From the NCBI GenBank assembly GCA_002441265.1, contig DJVQ01000022.1, forward strand, positions 16,609-80,608: a DNA stretch of 64,000 nucleotides, read 5' to 3'. Positions within the stretch are counted from its first letter, which is position 1. Each line of letters starts with the position of its first letter. This document shows positions 1 through 8,754 of this stretch, in pieces. The notes under the pieces are model-generated. The model searched no databases. It was given only the letters and a program-made list of their open reading frames with translations, and was not told where the DNA came from. The position numbers were made by a program, and so were the translations under genes. The DNA comes from Syntrophaceae bacterium UBA6252 (GTDB lineage: Bacteria; Desulfobacterota; Syntrophia; Syntrophales; UBA6807).

Positions 1-60
1 GAGCTTTTTACTTTGCCGTTCGAAAAAGCGTTGATTCGGCTTTCTTACGAGTTCGTCAAC
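1..60 (+). repeat. Dispersed intergenic repeat, copy A (right end only)
   Basis: This stretch matches 40332-40391 at about 51 of 60 positions, including the shared core GCCGTTCGAAAAAG. A third, more diverged version lies at 32235-32288. It ends in TTCGTCA, the reverse complement of the TGACGAA end seen elsewhere in the family. The left part lies outside the window. Confidence 0.7.
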
Positions 61-409
61 CCTGGCCCCCAAAGGCGGAAAGTTTTGGACCAAACGTATC
101 CCCCTGCGTGAGAAATCGTAGGAATCGAAACCCGAATCGGCCCTTTTTCCATTTGCAGATCCCGAACCCCGGAAGTCCAGCCTGTAACTTGGTGATGGCA
201 AGCCCTTGCAGACCGCTTTTCGAGACAACCTCTTACGGCGTCCCGAAGGATAGAACTATTGGCTTGACCTTTTTTTTATTTATTGGTTATGTTCTATAAA
301 GCCTTTGGGGGTAGGCTCTTTAATCATTATCACGAAAGTCGGAACACTTCTCATAAGTTGAGTCGCATCGACTCATCCGAAAAAAGATCTTTAGCCGTTG
401 GGGGGCGTC
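61..409. other. Gene-free stretch before the first CDS
   Basis: No convincing gene is seen here. The only usable signals are a sigma-70-like promoter near 264-293 and the repeat end at 1-60. A sigma-54-like string at 196-210 has the wrong spacing. Confidence 0.5.
264..293 (+). promoter_or_regulatory. Sigma-70-like promoter of the secreted repeat protein
   Basis: TTGACC at 264-269 is followed, after 18 bases, by TATGTT at 288-293. The spacer is AT-rich with a T run. It would start transcription about 110 bases before the ATG at 410. Confidence 0.4.
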
Positions 410-1726
410 ATGAAAAGATCCGTTTTGCCAATGTATGGGATCCTGGTTCTGGTGATTCTTCTTGCAATACCATTCAGGGTGGATTTTTTTCCGAACAAGG
501 GCCTGTTATCGTGGAGTTGCGCGGGGGCGGAAACCTATGATTACTACCTTCCATACACCCTGTCCAACAAGGACTACTGGACGGGGGTAGCGCTCAAGAA
601 CGGAAGCACCACGAAAAGTGCCTCCGTTACCATAGCCGGTTTCAAACAGGACGGTTCGGCTCTTGATTCGCAAGGCAAGGCGATTCCTCCCCTGGGTCAG
701 GCGGCTTTCATGATGAAAACCGGGGAAGGCTGGGTGAAAGTAACCTCGGATCAGCCCCTCACTGGGCTGGCATTCGTTGCCGAAAGTACCGGGGATGCCC
801 TCATGTTCGACATCACTTTCATCCCCGACCTGGCGGAGACTCTATATATCCCCCACGTTGCCCAGGATGCGACCTGGGACACCGTCGTCTACATCTGCAA
901 CCCCAACGGCTCGGCGACCACTGTTTCTCTCACCTTCGTGGGGGCCGACGGAAAGGTGGTCACGAACAAGAATTACACTCTCGGGGTCAACGCGAGCGGG
1001 AAATATTCTCTTTCCGAGGTTGTGGGGGCCGGGTTGTACTCCAGCGGAAGCTTGCAGATCACAGCCAGCCACGGGGTGGCGGCCTTCGCCCTGTATAATA
1101 ACCTGAAGAGCGGGGGGCAAAGCTATGCGGGGATCAGCGCAGTGGAACCGGAGAACCCGCCGGAAACATCGTCGCCATCGGTGGAGGAAGCCATTTTGGG
1201 AAACTTCCAATTCGTATATACCATCATCTCCACTTGGACCGACAGAATCACGATCAACAAGAAAAGCGACAGCACGACTTCGGAAGGCACCTATTTTTAC
1301 GAAGGATACGAATCCATTTACCCCACCACCACCATGGCCCTAGGCGCCTGGTATCCTTCCCTGTCGCAATACCTGATCATGAGCGGTTCCACGTCGGCAT
1401 CGTCCCCTTACCGCAGTTTATATACATTCTCAATCAATGCAGACAACTCCTTGACTGGAAATTACAGGATATCCGACGACAGCGGGAGCACCTGGAGCAC
1501 AGGCTATTCATTTATCGAATCTCAATCTCATAAGACACCGCTCGCGTCATGGCCGACGTCAAGGGATTCAAAAAATGACACTTCAGGCAGGGATGAAGCT
1601 TTTGAAAGGAAATTTTCCGAGGATCAGGAAACCCGGGCACAACGGTCTGAATCGTCATCCTCCATGGACAATCATACGGCTTCAATAATCAACGAACTTA
1701 AAATGATATTTGAAAATCGAAGATAG
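410..1726 (+). CDS. Secreted protein with two tandem beta-sandwich-like repeats
   Basis: A 438-residue protein of unknown function. The ATG at 410 is chosen over an in-frame TTG at 398 because a G-rich Shine-Dalgarno (about 399-405) sits just before it. A hydrophobic signal peptide covers about the first 40 residues. Two related segments follow (about 40-135 and 140-250), each starting with a Y-[LI]-P motif and carrying a core that resembles VALKNGS in one copy and VYICNPNGS in the other. Such repeats are common in secreted adhesin-like proteins. From about residue 260 the sequence changes to a Ser/Thr/Tyr-rich domain and then a charged tail. No PEP-CTERM or sortase motif is visible. It converges on the glycosyltransferase gene that ends at 1844. 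Confidence 0.7.
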   Translation: MKRSVLPMYGILVLVILLAIPFRVDFFPNKGLLSWSCAGAETYDYYLPYTLSNKDYWTGVALKNGSTTKSASVTIAGFKQDGSALDSQGKAIPPLGQAAFMMKTGEGWVKVTSDQPLTGLAFVAESTGDALMFDITFIPDLAETLYIPHVAQDATWDTVVYICNPNGSATTVSLTFVGADGKVVTNKNYTLGVNASGKYSLSEVVGAGLYSSGSLQITASHGVAAFALYNNLKSGGQSYAGISAVEPENPPETSSPSVEEAILGNFQFVYTIISTWTDRITINKKSDSTTSEGTYFYEGYESIYPTTTMALGAWYPSLSQYLIMSGSTSASSPYRSLYTFSINADNSLTGNYRISDDSGSTWSTGYSFIESQSHKTPLASWPTSRDSKNDTSGRDEAFERKFSEDQETRAQRSESSSSMDNHTASIINELKMIFENRR

Positions 1727-1843
1727 ACGAAAGGATAAAATCGAGTCCCGCCTTGAATCGCCTCTTTTCAACCTTCAAATCCCGGACGAGGGGCGAGCCG
1801 TCCCGGGGCACGCGATTTCCTGCGGCATGCATGCATCGCCGGA

Positions 1844-3586
1844 TCAGCTCTTCAACTTCGCCAGGTAATACGCCCCGTTCGACCAGAGCAATTCCAGTTT
1901 CGGATACATCCTTTTCAGCTCGTCGAAACGATCCCGATATTCCGTGAGGCAGTAAACGATCCCCTCTTCGCCAACCCGTGCCTTGAATTGATCCACCGAA
2001 AGAAAGTAATGGTTCCGCTCTTCCGGAGGGAGGAACTTCATGCCGTAGCCCAATTCGCCGAAGTCATCCACAACGGGGGTTCTGATTTCATTGTAGGTGG
2101 CGATCCCATAGAGCAAAATCTTGTATTGATACAGTTCACGGTCCGCGGGAACCAGCATGTTAATGGCTTGAGAGGCAGGGTATGAAGATTTGTAGGGTGT
2201 CAGGAACGCCGAAGCGGAAGGAAGTATCGAAATGAGGAAAAGTCCGGAGAGAACGTAGATCGTAACGAACCATCCGCGACGACGTCTCTTCCCGACCCTA
2301 TCGGGGACAAAGGACAGCATTACCTGAGTGCATACGGGAAGGATGATCAGCCACAACCATTGCCGTGAGTGCACGATGGACAGGTCCCCGCCCAGCCGGG
2401 ATCCGTTATGGAAGAACATCGGCAGCAAAAGCAGTGCAATGAACAAGATGGATTGGAGCCGAACCGGAAGCTGCAGGAGCGAAGACCCGGCGCCTTTTCG
2501 GGGAAACGGCGAAAGAAACTCGTAATTTTTCAACATGCTTCCGATCAGGACCGACATGGGGATGAATATCGGGGCGATATAAGGAATCAGCTTCGAGGAG
2601 GACAGCGAAAAGAACACGAATATGAAAACGATCCATGTCCACAGGAAACCCTTTCCCTGGAGAGCCGGAACGGAATTCCTGTTTTTGCGCACTTCCCAGG
2701 CCGCCCTGACCAGGAAAGCCGTCCAGGGAAGACACCCGATGATGACCACCGGCAGATAGAGCAATATCGAATTGTCACGCCCGTGCATTGTCGTCGTGTA
2801 TCGCAGAAAATGTTCCTGAACGAAAAAAAACCTCAGGAAATCTTCATGTTCCCTCTGCACGAGCACGATCCAGGGAGAGGTGACGGCCACAAACAGGACG
2901 ATTCCCACCGGTGAGAAGAGCGCCGCGCATCTTTTCCATTGACCGCCGAGAACCAGCCATATCCCGAGAATGGCGAACGGGAAAACCACGCCGATCAATC
3001 CCTTGGTCAGGAAGGCCAGCGCACTGGACAGATAGAGGAGATAAAGCCACGCTCTTTTGTCCGCGGCGCCGGTGAGGTGGCGGTAACCCGCCCAGATGGC
3101 CAGACACGTGTACAACGTCAACGGGACATCGAGGATATTGAAGTTGCCGAAGATGAAAAAGAAGAGGGACGTACCGAGCATCCCCGAGGCATAGAGACCC
3201 GTGGTCCCGTCGCGAAGAAAGGAACCCATGAAATAGACCAGCAGAAGACAGGCCCAGGCGCATAGGCCTACATAAAGCCTCGTCGTAAAATCCGTTTCGC
3301 CGAAGAGCCTGAAAATGAGCGCGGAGGCCCAATAGGAAAGGGGCGGCTTTTCAAGGTAAATGACACCATGGAGACGGGGCATGACATAATCGCCTGAATC
3401 CACCATGTTGTCGGATATTTCGAAATAGCGGCTCTCATCGGGTTCGATCAGCGGCATGAAATGAGACAACGCGATATAAAGGGCAAGGGGCATCACAAAG
3501 AGAACGAGAACCCTGCTGTCCGCCAATTTCAACAAAAGCTTCCTGATCTGAATCCGGGGAACGGATTCGACATATATGGCTTCCAT
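1844..3586 (-). CDS. ArnT/PMT-like membrane glycosyltransferase (GT39/GT83 type)
   Basis: A 580-residue polytopic inner-membrane protein. The N-terminal region has the family signature: IEPDESRYFEI in the first periplasmic loop (acidic catalytic residues of the ArnT/PMT fold), followed by LEKPPLSYW. About ten to twelve hydrophobic segments follow, then a soluble C-terminal domain from about residue 460. Family members move a sugar from a polyprenyl-phosphate carrier to lipid A, protein or another surface acceptor. The acceptor cannot be read from sequence. A terminator separates it from the EamA gene upstream. The start follows an AGGAG at a rather long distance. Confidence 0.85.
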   Translation of the reverse strand: MEAIYVESVPRIQIRKLLLKLADSRVLVLFVMPLALYIALSHFMPLIEPDESRYFEISDNMVDSGDYVMPRLHGVIYLEKPPLSYWASALIFRLFGETDFTTRLYVGLCAWACLLLVYFMGSFLRDGTTGLYASGMLGTSLFFFIFGNFNILDVPLTLYTCLAIWAGYRHLTGAADKRAWLYLLYLSSALAFLTKGLIGVVFPFAILGIWLVLGGQWKRCAALFSPVGIVLFVAVTSPWIVLVQREHEDFLRFFFVQEHFLRYTTTMHGRDNSILLYLPVVIIGCLPWTAFLVRAAWEVRKNRNSVPALQGKGFLWTWIVFIFVFFSLSSSKLIPYIAPIFIPMSVLIGSMLKNYEFLSPFPRKGAGSSLLQLPVRLQSILFIALLLLPMFFHNGSRLGGDLSIVHSRQWLWLIILPVCTQVMLSFVPDRVGKRRRRGWFVTIYVLSGLFLISILPSASAFLTPYKSSYPASQAINMLVPADRELYQYKILLYGIATYNEIRTPVVDDFGELGYGMKFLPPEERNHYFLSVDQFKARVGEEGIVYCLTEYRDRFDELKRMYPKLELLWSNGAYYLAKLKS

Positions 3587-3630
3587 TTTATGGGAATCTC
3601 CTGATACGAGCGTTTCCGCCGGTCACCGGT

Positions 3631-3660
3631 AAAAAAGCCGGCATTTCGTTCGGCCGGCTT
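3631..3660 (-). terminator. Rho-independent terminator after the EamA gene
   Basis: An 8-bp stem, AAGCCGGC/GCCGGCTT (3635-3642 with 3653-3660), with a 10-base loop. On the minus strand it is followed by a run of six T. It lies 25 bases past the EamA stop codon. Confidence 0.8.
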
Positions 3661-3684
3661 CCTATAATCCCCCTGCCCTCCGGC

Positions 3685-4119
3685 TCATCTTTTCAGTGCG
3701 AGAATCAAGACACCCGCTCCGATCATGAGAATCCCGGTCCATTCCCTGATCGACGGGCGCTCGCCGAGAAAGACGAAAGCGAATACCGCGACGAGCAACA
3801 GGCTGAACTTGTCCACGGGGGCGACCTTTGATGCGTCACCGATCTTCAGGGCCCGAAAGTAGCAGACCCACGATGCGCCCGTCGCCAACCCGGAAAGGAC
3901 CAGGAAAATCAATGTTCCTGAGGAAAGTTCGAAGGGATTGCTCCACTTTCCGGTGAAATACACGAACGCGGCCAGCACGGCCAGAATGACAACGGTACGA
4001 ATCAGCGTCGCCAGATCGGAATCAACCCCTTCAAGCCCGATCTTCGCGAAAATGGCCGTGAGTGCCGCGAACACGGCGGACAGTAACGCCCAGAGAAACC
4101 AGTTTGATGTCATGGACAT
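3685..4119 (-). CDS. EamA-family (DMT) transporter, single-domain form
   Basis: A 144-residue membrane protein with about five hydrophobic segments. It corresponds to one EamA domain; typical DMT permeases have two. The WVCYFRALKIGDASKVAPVDK segment followed by FLGERPSIREWTGILMIGAGV is characteristic of single-domain EamA proteins, which probably work as dimers. Substrate is unknown. A lipid-linked sugar flippase role beside the ArnT-like gene (as for ArnE/ArnF) is a possibility by context only. The ATG at 4119 has an AGGAG upstream; an in-frame ATG at 4113 is an alternative. Confidence 0.8.
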   Translation of the reverse strand: MSMTSNWFLWALLSAVFAALTAIFAKIGLEGVDSDLATLIRTVVILAVLAAFVYFTGKWSNPFELSSGTLIFLVLSGLATGASWVCYFRALKIGDASKVAPVDKFSLLLVAVFAFVFLGERPSIREWTGILMIGAGVLILALKR

Positions 4120-4373
4120 GGTTGCGTAACTCCTGACGTCTTATTTGACGGTCCTCAGCCTTCATCCGACGGAGAAGAACCGGAAACCCCGGCAAAGAGG
4201 AACGGGCGGGCACGAAGTAGTCGAGAAAAACAAGTTCCGGGGGATCGCAAAATGAAAGATCAAGGCAATTGAAGCAGAGAACCCGATCAGCAAAGCAAAT
4301 CCGGTCAGACACCGACGACCGCCCGCTGATGAGGAACCAGCCTTCCCGCGATGCTCAATGTGGGAGGAATGTC

Positions 4374-4595
4374 ATGATTCAACTGCATTTCACACGATAT
4401 GACTCCTATCATGGTTCCCGTTTGAAATCCACCGTGCACCGAAAGATAGCCGTCCTGAAAAAAAGGAAGACGCAGAGATTGTTGTATGTCTGCCGAAGGG
4501 AGTCGACCGCCGTTTCCGTTTCTGGCGGAAGGCGGAAAACCATCTGTTCCGCCAGGGGTTTCATCATCCGCCGGCGGACCGGGTTTGCACAATGA
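4374..4595 (+). CDS. Small basic hypothetical protein
   Basis: A 73-residue, Arg/Lys-rich ORF. The ATG at 4374 follows GGGAGGAATGTC, a good Shine-Dalgarno at normal spacing. The stop codon at 4593-4595 runs directly into a terminator hairpin. The protein has no signal peptide or membrane segment, contains two cysteines, and matches no family I recognise. The start context and terminator support a real gene; its short length and unusual composition argue for caution. Confidence 0.4.
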   Translation: MIQLHFTRYDSYHGSRLKSTVHRKIAVLKKRKTQRLLYVCRRESTAVSVSGGRRKTICSARGFIIRRRTGFAQ

Positions 4596-4622
4596 AAAAG
4601 GCCTCCCGGGGGAGGCCTTTTC
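4595..4622. terminator. Bidirectional rho-independent terminator
   Basis: The near-perfect palindrome AAAAGGCCTCCC/GGGAGGCCTTTT gives four to five T on either strand. It sits between the small ORF ending at 4595 and the minus-strand CoA-transferase operon ending at 4691, so it can end transcription from both sides. Confidence 0.85.
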
Positions 4623-4690
4623 GGTTCCATGGCGTCTTCCGCCCCGTCCGGCGGCGGGGGACCGCGGGCGCGCCTGCTGCGCGCCCGGAC

Positions 4691-5467
4691 CTATTTCTTC
4701 TTGAGAAACATCCCCGTCGGATCGAGATCCCTGACGATCCTGATTTCCTCGGCCGTCGGATGTTCCGTTTCCTTCACGTCGCCGGCGACCTTCAGATCCC
4801 ACCCGGTGTTTTCCTTGATTTTCTCCACGGTCACACCGGGATGATACGACTCGAGATACATTTCCTTGGTGACCTTGTGAAAACGGAAGATTCCGAGGGT
4901 CGATACCAGGACGGCGGGTCCCTTTCCGGGGAAACGAAGCTTTTCCCGCGAATCCATTCCCGAAAGGTATCCGGGAGTCGTCAGGAAATCGACCTTCTCC
5001 ACAAACTTTTCCTTCAGATGGGGCATGATGATCACGGTCCGTTTGCATCCGCTGGCGATGTCATTGGCGCCGCCGCTGCCCGCAAACCGGACGGAGGGAT
5101 GATCGAAGTCCCCGATGCAATGGGAATTGAGATTCCCGTACTTGTCCACCTGAGCCCCTCCGAGGAATCCCACGTCCACATCGCCGGCGTGCACCATGCC
5201 TAGCCCCTCGATCAATCCGCCCTGCATGGCCGCGCCCGGGATCAGCCGGGAATCCGCAACGGAAAGCGGCATGATCAGAGGTCTGGCCTCGATGGTTCCC
5301 GACTCGTAAATCATGACCATATCGGGCGCGTGGGTCTTCTGGGCCAGCATCGCTCCCAGCAGCGGCAGCCCCGTCCCGACGATCACCTTCTCGCCGTCCT
5401 TGATTTCCCTCGACGACGCAACCACCATCAGTTCCTGAAGCGTAAAATCCATATCGTTCATCGACAT
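4691..5467 (-). CDS. CoA-transferase beta subunit (glutaconate CoA-transferase GctB-like)
   Basis: A 258-residue subunit of a class I two-subunit CoA-transferase, which moves CoA between acyl-CoA and a carboxylate. The conserved YESG (about residue 54) is close to the catalytic Glu region of the family, and GSGGANDI (about 130) is the glycine-rich CoA-binding motif of glutaconate-type beta subunits. It starts 7 bases after the alpha-subunit gene, behind a GGAGGAG ribosome site, and is the last gene of a minus-strand beta-oxidation operon. The acyl group is unknown; glutaconate is only the nearest family name. It could activate a carboxylic acid imported by the neighbouring ABC system. Confidence 0.85.
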   Translation of the reverse strand: MSMNDMDFTLQELMVVASSREIKDGEKVIVGTGLPLLGAMLAQKTHAPDMVMIYESGTIEARPLIMPLSVADSRLIPGAAMQGGLIEGLGMVHAGDVDVGFLGGAQVDKYGNLNSHCIGDFDHPSVRFAGSGGANDIASGCKRTVIIMPHLKEKFVEKVDFLTTPGYLSGMDSREKLRFPGKGPAVLVSTLGIFRFHKVTKEMYLESYHPGVTVEKIKENTGWDLKVAGDVKETEHPTAEEIRIVRDLDPTGMFLKKK

Positions 5468-5474
5468 CTCCTCC

Positions 5475-6419
5475 TCAATAGCCGTAGTTGACGGATTCCG
5501 ACCGCATGTTCCGCGCTTTCAATTTCGCGAAGCGCCTGTAGCCGAATTTCCGGATGTACTTCTCGATGTATTCCACCCGGTCGGAAACCCCGTAGACCCA
5601 CTCGTCCATGAACGCCTTCCATGTGTCCGGATTTTTCGAGGCCCTGACGTATTCGTAGATAAAATCCCTGTCCACGTCGTAGTACCCCTGTGTATTCTTG
5701 GGATGGGCGCCGAAGGGTTCCTCGACGACCGCAACGACCTTGTAGGCCGGAAGAATCGTTCTGTTCGGGTCCTTTCCGATATCCTCCCGGCTGACGACTT
5801 CCTCGACGGAGACGATCACCTTCTCGCAGGCCCTGAGGCTCCAGGGGGCGTCCCCCAGGATGCCCCACATCTGCACGTTGCCCTCACGATCGGCCCGCTG
5901 GGCGTGGAAATAACCGACCTCCGGCTTCAGGGCGGGAACGAGCGCGTGACTGGCCCCCGATCCGAACGGATCTTCCATCAGCTTGACCTTGTTTTCGCCC
6001 ATCCACCGGGAATGGGTCATCATGTCCGTTCCCTTCAGGGAGTTGACGGGTATGTATGGAATGCCCAGAGCACCGGCCAGGAAACGGGCGGTCATGGAGA
6101 AGTTGGAGTAATCCTCCACCTCGATCGGATGGGGAATGCCCTTTTCCATGGCCCTCCGCCAGCAGGACAGATATCCGAAGATCTCCATCCCGACGTAAGA
6201 CGAGATTACCCGATCCACGCAGCCGGAACCGATCAACTGGTCGGCATGCTCGTTGAAACTGGACTGGCAGATGGTCAGATGCTTCTTTCCCTGCCTGATG
6301 ATTTCGTGAGTGATTCCATAGGAAATCGCATGAAAAAATCCGCCCACGAACACCGTCATGCCGTCTTGTATGAATTTCGATACCGCTTCCTTCGATGTCA
6401 TTACCTTGGACGACTGCAT
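5475..6419 (-). CDS. CoA-transferase alpha subunit (GctA-like)
   Basis: A 314-residue partner of the downstream beta subunit. It begins with the family pattern of a Ser/Lys-rich start, then DGMTVFVGGFFHAISYGITHEI, the glycine-rich CoA-binding loop. The middle contains GSGASHALVPALKPEVGYFHAQRADREGN, typical of GctA/AtoD-type alpha subunits. Together the pair would form a cytoplasmic heterotetramer or octamer. It lies 39 bases downstream of the thiolase gene on the same strand. Confidence 0.85.
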   Translation of the reverse strand: MQSSKVMTSKEAVSKFIQDGMTVFVGGFFHAISYGITHEIIRQGKKHLTICQSSFNEHADQLIGSGCVDRVISSYVGMEIFGYLSCWRRAMEKGIPHPIEVEDYSNFSMTARFLAGALGIPYIPVNSLKGTDMMTHSRWMGENKVKLMEDPFGSGASHALVPALKPEVGYFHAQRADREGNVQMWGILGDAPWSLRACEKVIVSVEEVVSREDIGKDPNRTILPAYKVVAVVEEPFGAHPKNTQGYYDVDRDFIYEYVRASKNPDTWKAFMDEWVYGVSDRVEYIEKYIRKFGYRRFAKLKARNMRSESVNYGY

Positions 6420-6458
6420 TCCGACTACCTCCGTGAAAAAAATGAGTTGAACGGCCCC

Positions 6459-7766
6459 TCACTCGACCCAGATGACGGAGCCCGCACCCTGGGTCAATCC
6501 CCCGCAAATGGCGCAGGCCGCATAACCGCCGCCATGTTCCTTCAGATTGTACGCCGCGGTCATCATCAGGCGCGCCCCGGTCGCCGTGTTGGGGTGGCCG
6601 GTGGCGATGGCGCTGCCGTTGACGTTCAATCTTTGTTTCAAGTCCCGATAGGTTTTCTCGTCGCAGTCCAGAATGGGCTTTTCCGACGCCTCCCGCACCA
6701 TCTCCCCATAGCCCGCGGACATGAATCTCTCGTTGGACAGGAGCTTCGTCGAAACAAGGGGCACACAGGCGAAGGCTTCGTTGATCTCGATGAATTTCAT
6801 GTCTCCGACGTTCATTTTCAGTTCGTTCAGGCATTTTTTGAGCGCGAAACCGGGCGAAACGGGCATGATCCTCGGCTGAAGCGCTATCGACGCCATGCGC
6901 ACGATCGTATAGATCGGCTCGAGGTTCATTTTCTCCGCTTTTTCCCGTTTCATGAAGATCTGCGCGGTGGCGCCGTCGTTCATCCCCGGGGCATTGCCGG
7001 CGGTGCAGGTGGGATTTCCGAAAACGGGTTTCAGACCGGCAAGGGCTTCCAGCGTGATGTCGGCCCGATACTGCTCGTCGATATCCAGGATCTTTGTGGA
7101 AATCCCGTTTCCCTTCTTTCCTTTCTGCACGATTTCGAAAGGTTCCATTTCATGTTTGAAGAAACCGCGCCGCCACGCCGCTCCGTAATGAACGTGACTG
7201 GCCAGGGCGAAGGCGTCCTGTTCCTCCCTGGAGACGCCGTATTCGACGGCGACGTTTCCCGCGTCGACGGCAACCGGCGCGTAGTCCTTGTACCCCAGGG
7301 GAATGATCGGGTCCTCCACGAGGAAGGAGCTGTGACGACGGCCTTCCCATCTCAGGTTGCGCAGCAGGAACGGGATGGTGCTGAAGCTCGTCGAGCCGCC
7401 GGTCAGCACGATTTCGGCTTCCCCGAGTCGAATGCTCCTGGTGCCGTACAGGGCGGCGCCCATCGCGGAAATGCATGCCTGATCGAACGCCACCGACGGT
7501 TTCTCGGGGGGAATCCCGGCCTTGAGCATGGTCTGCCGGGCCACCACGGGGGTGTACGGATCCTTCGTGTTGCTCGTGTCGCCGCTGCCCCACCAGACCT
7601 CGTCGATGCACCCGGGGGCCAGCCTGATCCGCTCCATGCAGTTCCTCATGGCAACGGCCCCCAGATCGTAGATGTCGATATCCCTCAGCGAGCCGCCGAA
7701 ACGGCCGAACGGCGTCCTCACCGCGCTGACACAAACCAGATCGTCCTTGCTTTTCCTGAAACCCAT
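6459..7766 (-). CDS. Thiolase (acetyl-CoA C-acyltransferase)
   Basis: A 435-residue thiolase that would cleave a 3-ketoacyl-CoA with CoA, or condense two acyl-CoAs. It begins with VSAVRTPFGRFGG, the thiolase N-terminal signature. The nucleophilic cysteine is in AFDQACISAMGA (normally VCASGM, so slightly divergent). The C-terminal motifs NEAFA, GHPNTATGAR and CAICGGLTQGAG supply the catalytic His and second Cys. The ATG at 7766 is chosen because AAAGGAG precedes it and the upstream reading is not thiolase-like. It is followed by the CoA-transferase genes and preceded by the hydroxyacyl-CoA dehydrogenase, giving a full beta-oxidation set. Confidence 0.88.
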   Translation of the reverse strand: MGFRKSKDDLVCVSAVRTPFGRFGGSLRDIDIYDLGAVAMRNCMERIRLAPGCIDEVWWGSGDTSNTKDPYTPVVARQTMLKAGIPPEKPSVAFDQACISAMGAALYGTRSIRLGEAEIVLTGGSTSFSTIPFLLRNLRWEGRRHSSFLVEDPIIPLGYKDYAPVAVDAGNVAVEYGVSREEQDAFALASHVHYGAAWRRGFFKHEMEPFEIVQKGKKGNGISTKILDIDEQYRADITLEALAGLKPVFGNPTCTAGNAPGMNDGATAQIFMKREKAEKMNLEPIYTIVRMASIALQPRIMPVSPGFALKKCLNELKMNVGDMKFIEINEAFACVPLVSTKLLSNERFMSAGYGEMVREASEKPILDCDEKTYRDLKQRLNVNGSAIATGHPNTATGARLMMTAAYNLKEHGGGYAACAICGGLTQGAGSVIWVE

Positions 7767-7883
7767 CCCTTCGACTCCTTTCGTCTTGTCTCCGGCGCCG
7801 TTCCGATTTCCACAACGGGAAATCGCCGGTGTTCGGGAAGCGGAACGACACGAAACCTTCCCAAAGGCCTGCTTCGGCAAGGG

Positions 7884-8729
7884 CTAATAGGTATAAAACC
7901 CCCGGCCGGTCTTTTGCCCGAGCAGGCCGGCCAACACCCGCCTTTTCAACAGGGGGTGCGGTTTATAGGCGTCGCCGAAATCGCGGGCCATCGTTTCCAT
8001 TCCGTGCATGGCGATATCGGCGCCGGCGAGGTCCAGAAGCCGGCACGGCCCCATGGGATGCCCCAGGCACAGCGTGCAGATCTTGTCGATTTCCTCCGGT
8101 TTGTTTCCTTCCTGGATCAATTTCATGACCTCGTTGAACAGAACGTCGACGAGCCTGCTGGCGATGAAGCCCGCGTAGTCGACGGCCATGATGGGTTCCT
8201 TCCCCAATCTCCTTACGAATGCCACGGCGGTTTCCGCTGTGGCATCCGCCGTCAGTTCCCCGCGGATCACCTCGACGCCTTTCATGAGCGGCACGGGATT
8301 CATGAAATGGATGCCGATGATTTTATCCCCGCGTCCGGTGACGCTGGCGATTTCCGTGATGGAAATCGTGGAGGTGTTCGTGCCCAGGACGGCCTCCTTC
8401 CTGCACAGCCTGTCCAGCTTTCCGAATATGTCGTGCTTGAGGTCGAGGTTCTCGAACACGGCCTCGACCACGAGGTCCGCATCGGTGCAGGCGCTTTCCA
8501 GGGCGGTGGTAAACCGGATACGGCCCAGGGCGGCCTCCATTTCCGCTTCCGTCAGCTTCCCCTTGCCGGCCAGCCTGCCCAGACTCTTCCTGATGGATGC
8601 CCCGGCCCTCTCAAGGGCGTCGCCGCTGACATCCTGCAATGTCACGTTATAACCCGCCGCAGCACTGACCTGAGCGATGCCGCTGCCCATGGCGCCGGCC
8701 CCGATGACCCCTATGCTGTTCAATTCCAT
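7884..8729 (-). CDS. 3-hydroxyacyl-CoA dehydrogenase (HbdA/PaaH-like)
   Basis: A 281-residue, NAD-dependent enzyme that oxidises 3-hydroxyacyl-CoA to 3-ketoacyl-CoA. The N-terminus has the Rossmann loop IGVIGAGAMGSGIAQ. The catalytic His is in GIHFMNPVPLMKGVEV. The C-terminal helical domain includes DYAGFIASRLVDVLFNEVM and ends in GRGFYTY. The length fits the short, stand-alone family. The ATG at 8729 is preceded by AAAGGGAG. It lies between enoyl-CoA hydratase and thiolase in one transcription unit. Confidence 0.92.
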   Translation of the reverse strand: MELNSIGVIGAGAMGSGIAQVSAAAGYNVTLQDVSGDALERAGASIRKSLGRLAGKGKLTEAEMEAALGRIRFTTALESACTDADLVVEAVFENLDLKHDIFGKLDRLCRKEAVLGTNTSTISITEIASVTGRGDKIIGIHFMNPVPLMKGVEVIRGELTADATAETAVAFVRRLGKEPIMAVDYAGFIASRLVDVLFNEVMKLIQEGNKPEEIDKICTLCLGHPMGPCRLLDLAGADIAMHGMETMARDFGDAYKPHPLLKRRVLAGLLGQKTGRGFYTY

Positions 8730-8754
8730 AAGCGTGACTCCCTTTCTTTCTCTT

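Noticed and set aside
196..210. Sigma-54-like string TGGCA...TTGCA upstream of the first gene
   Set aside because: The GG and GC are separated by 9 bases; sigma-54 promoters need 10. A sigma-70-like promoter is nearby.
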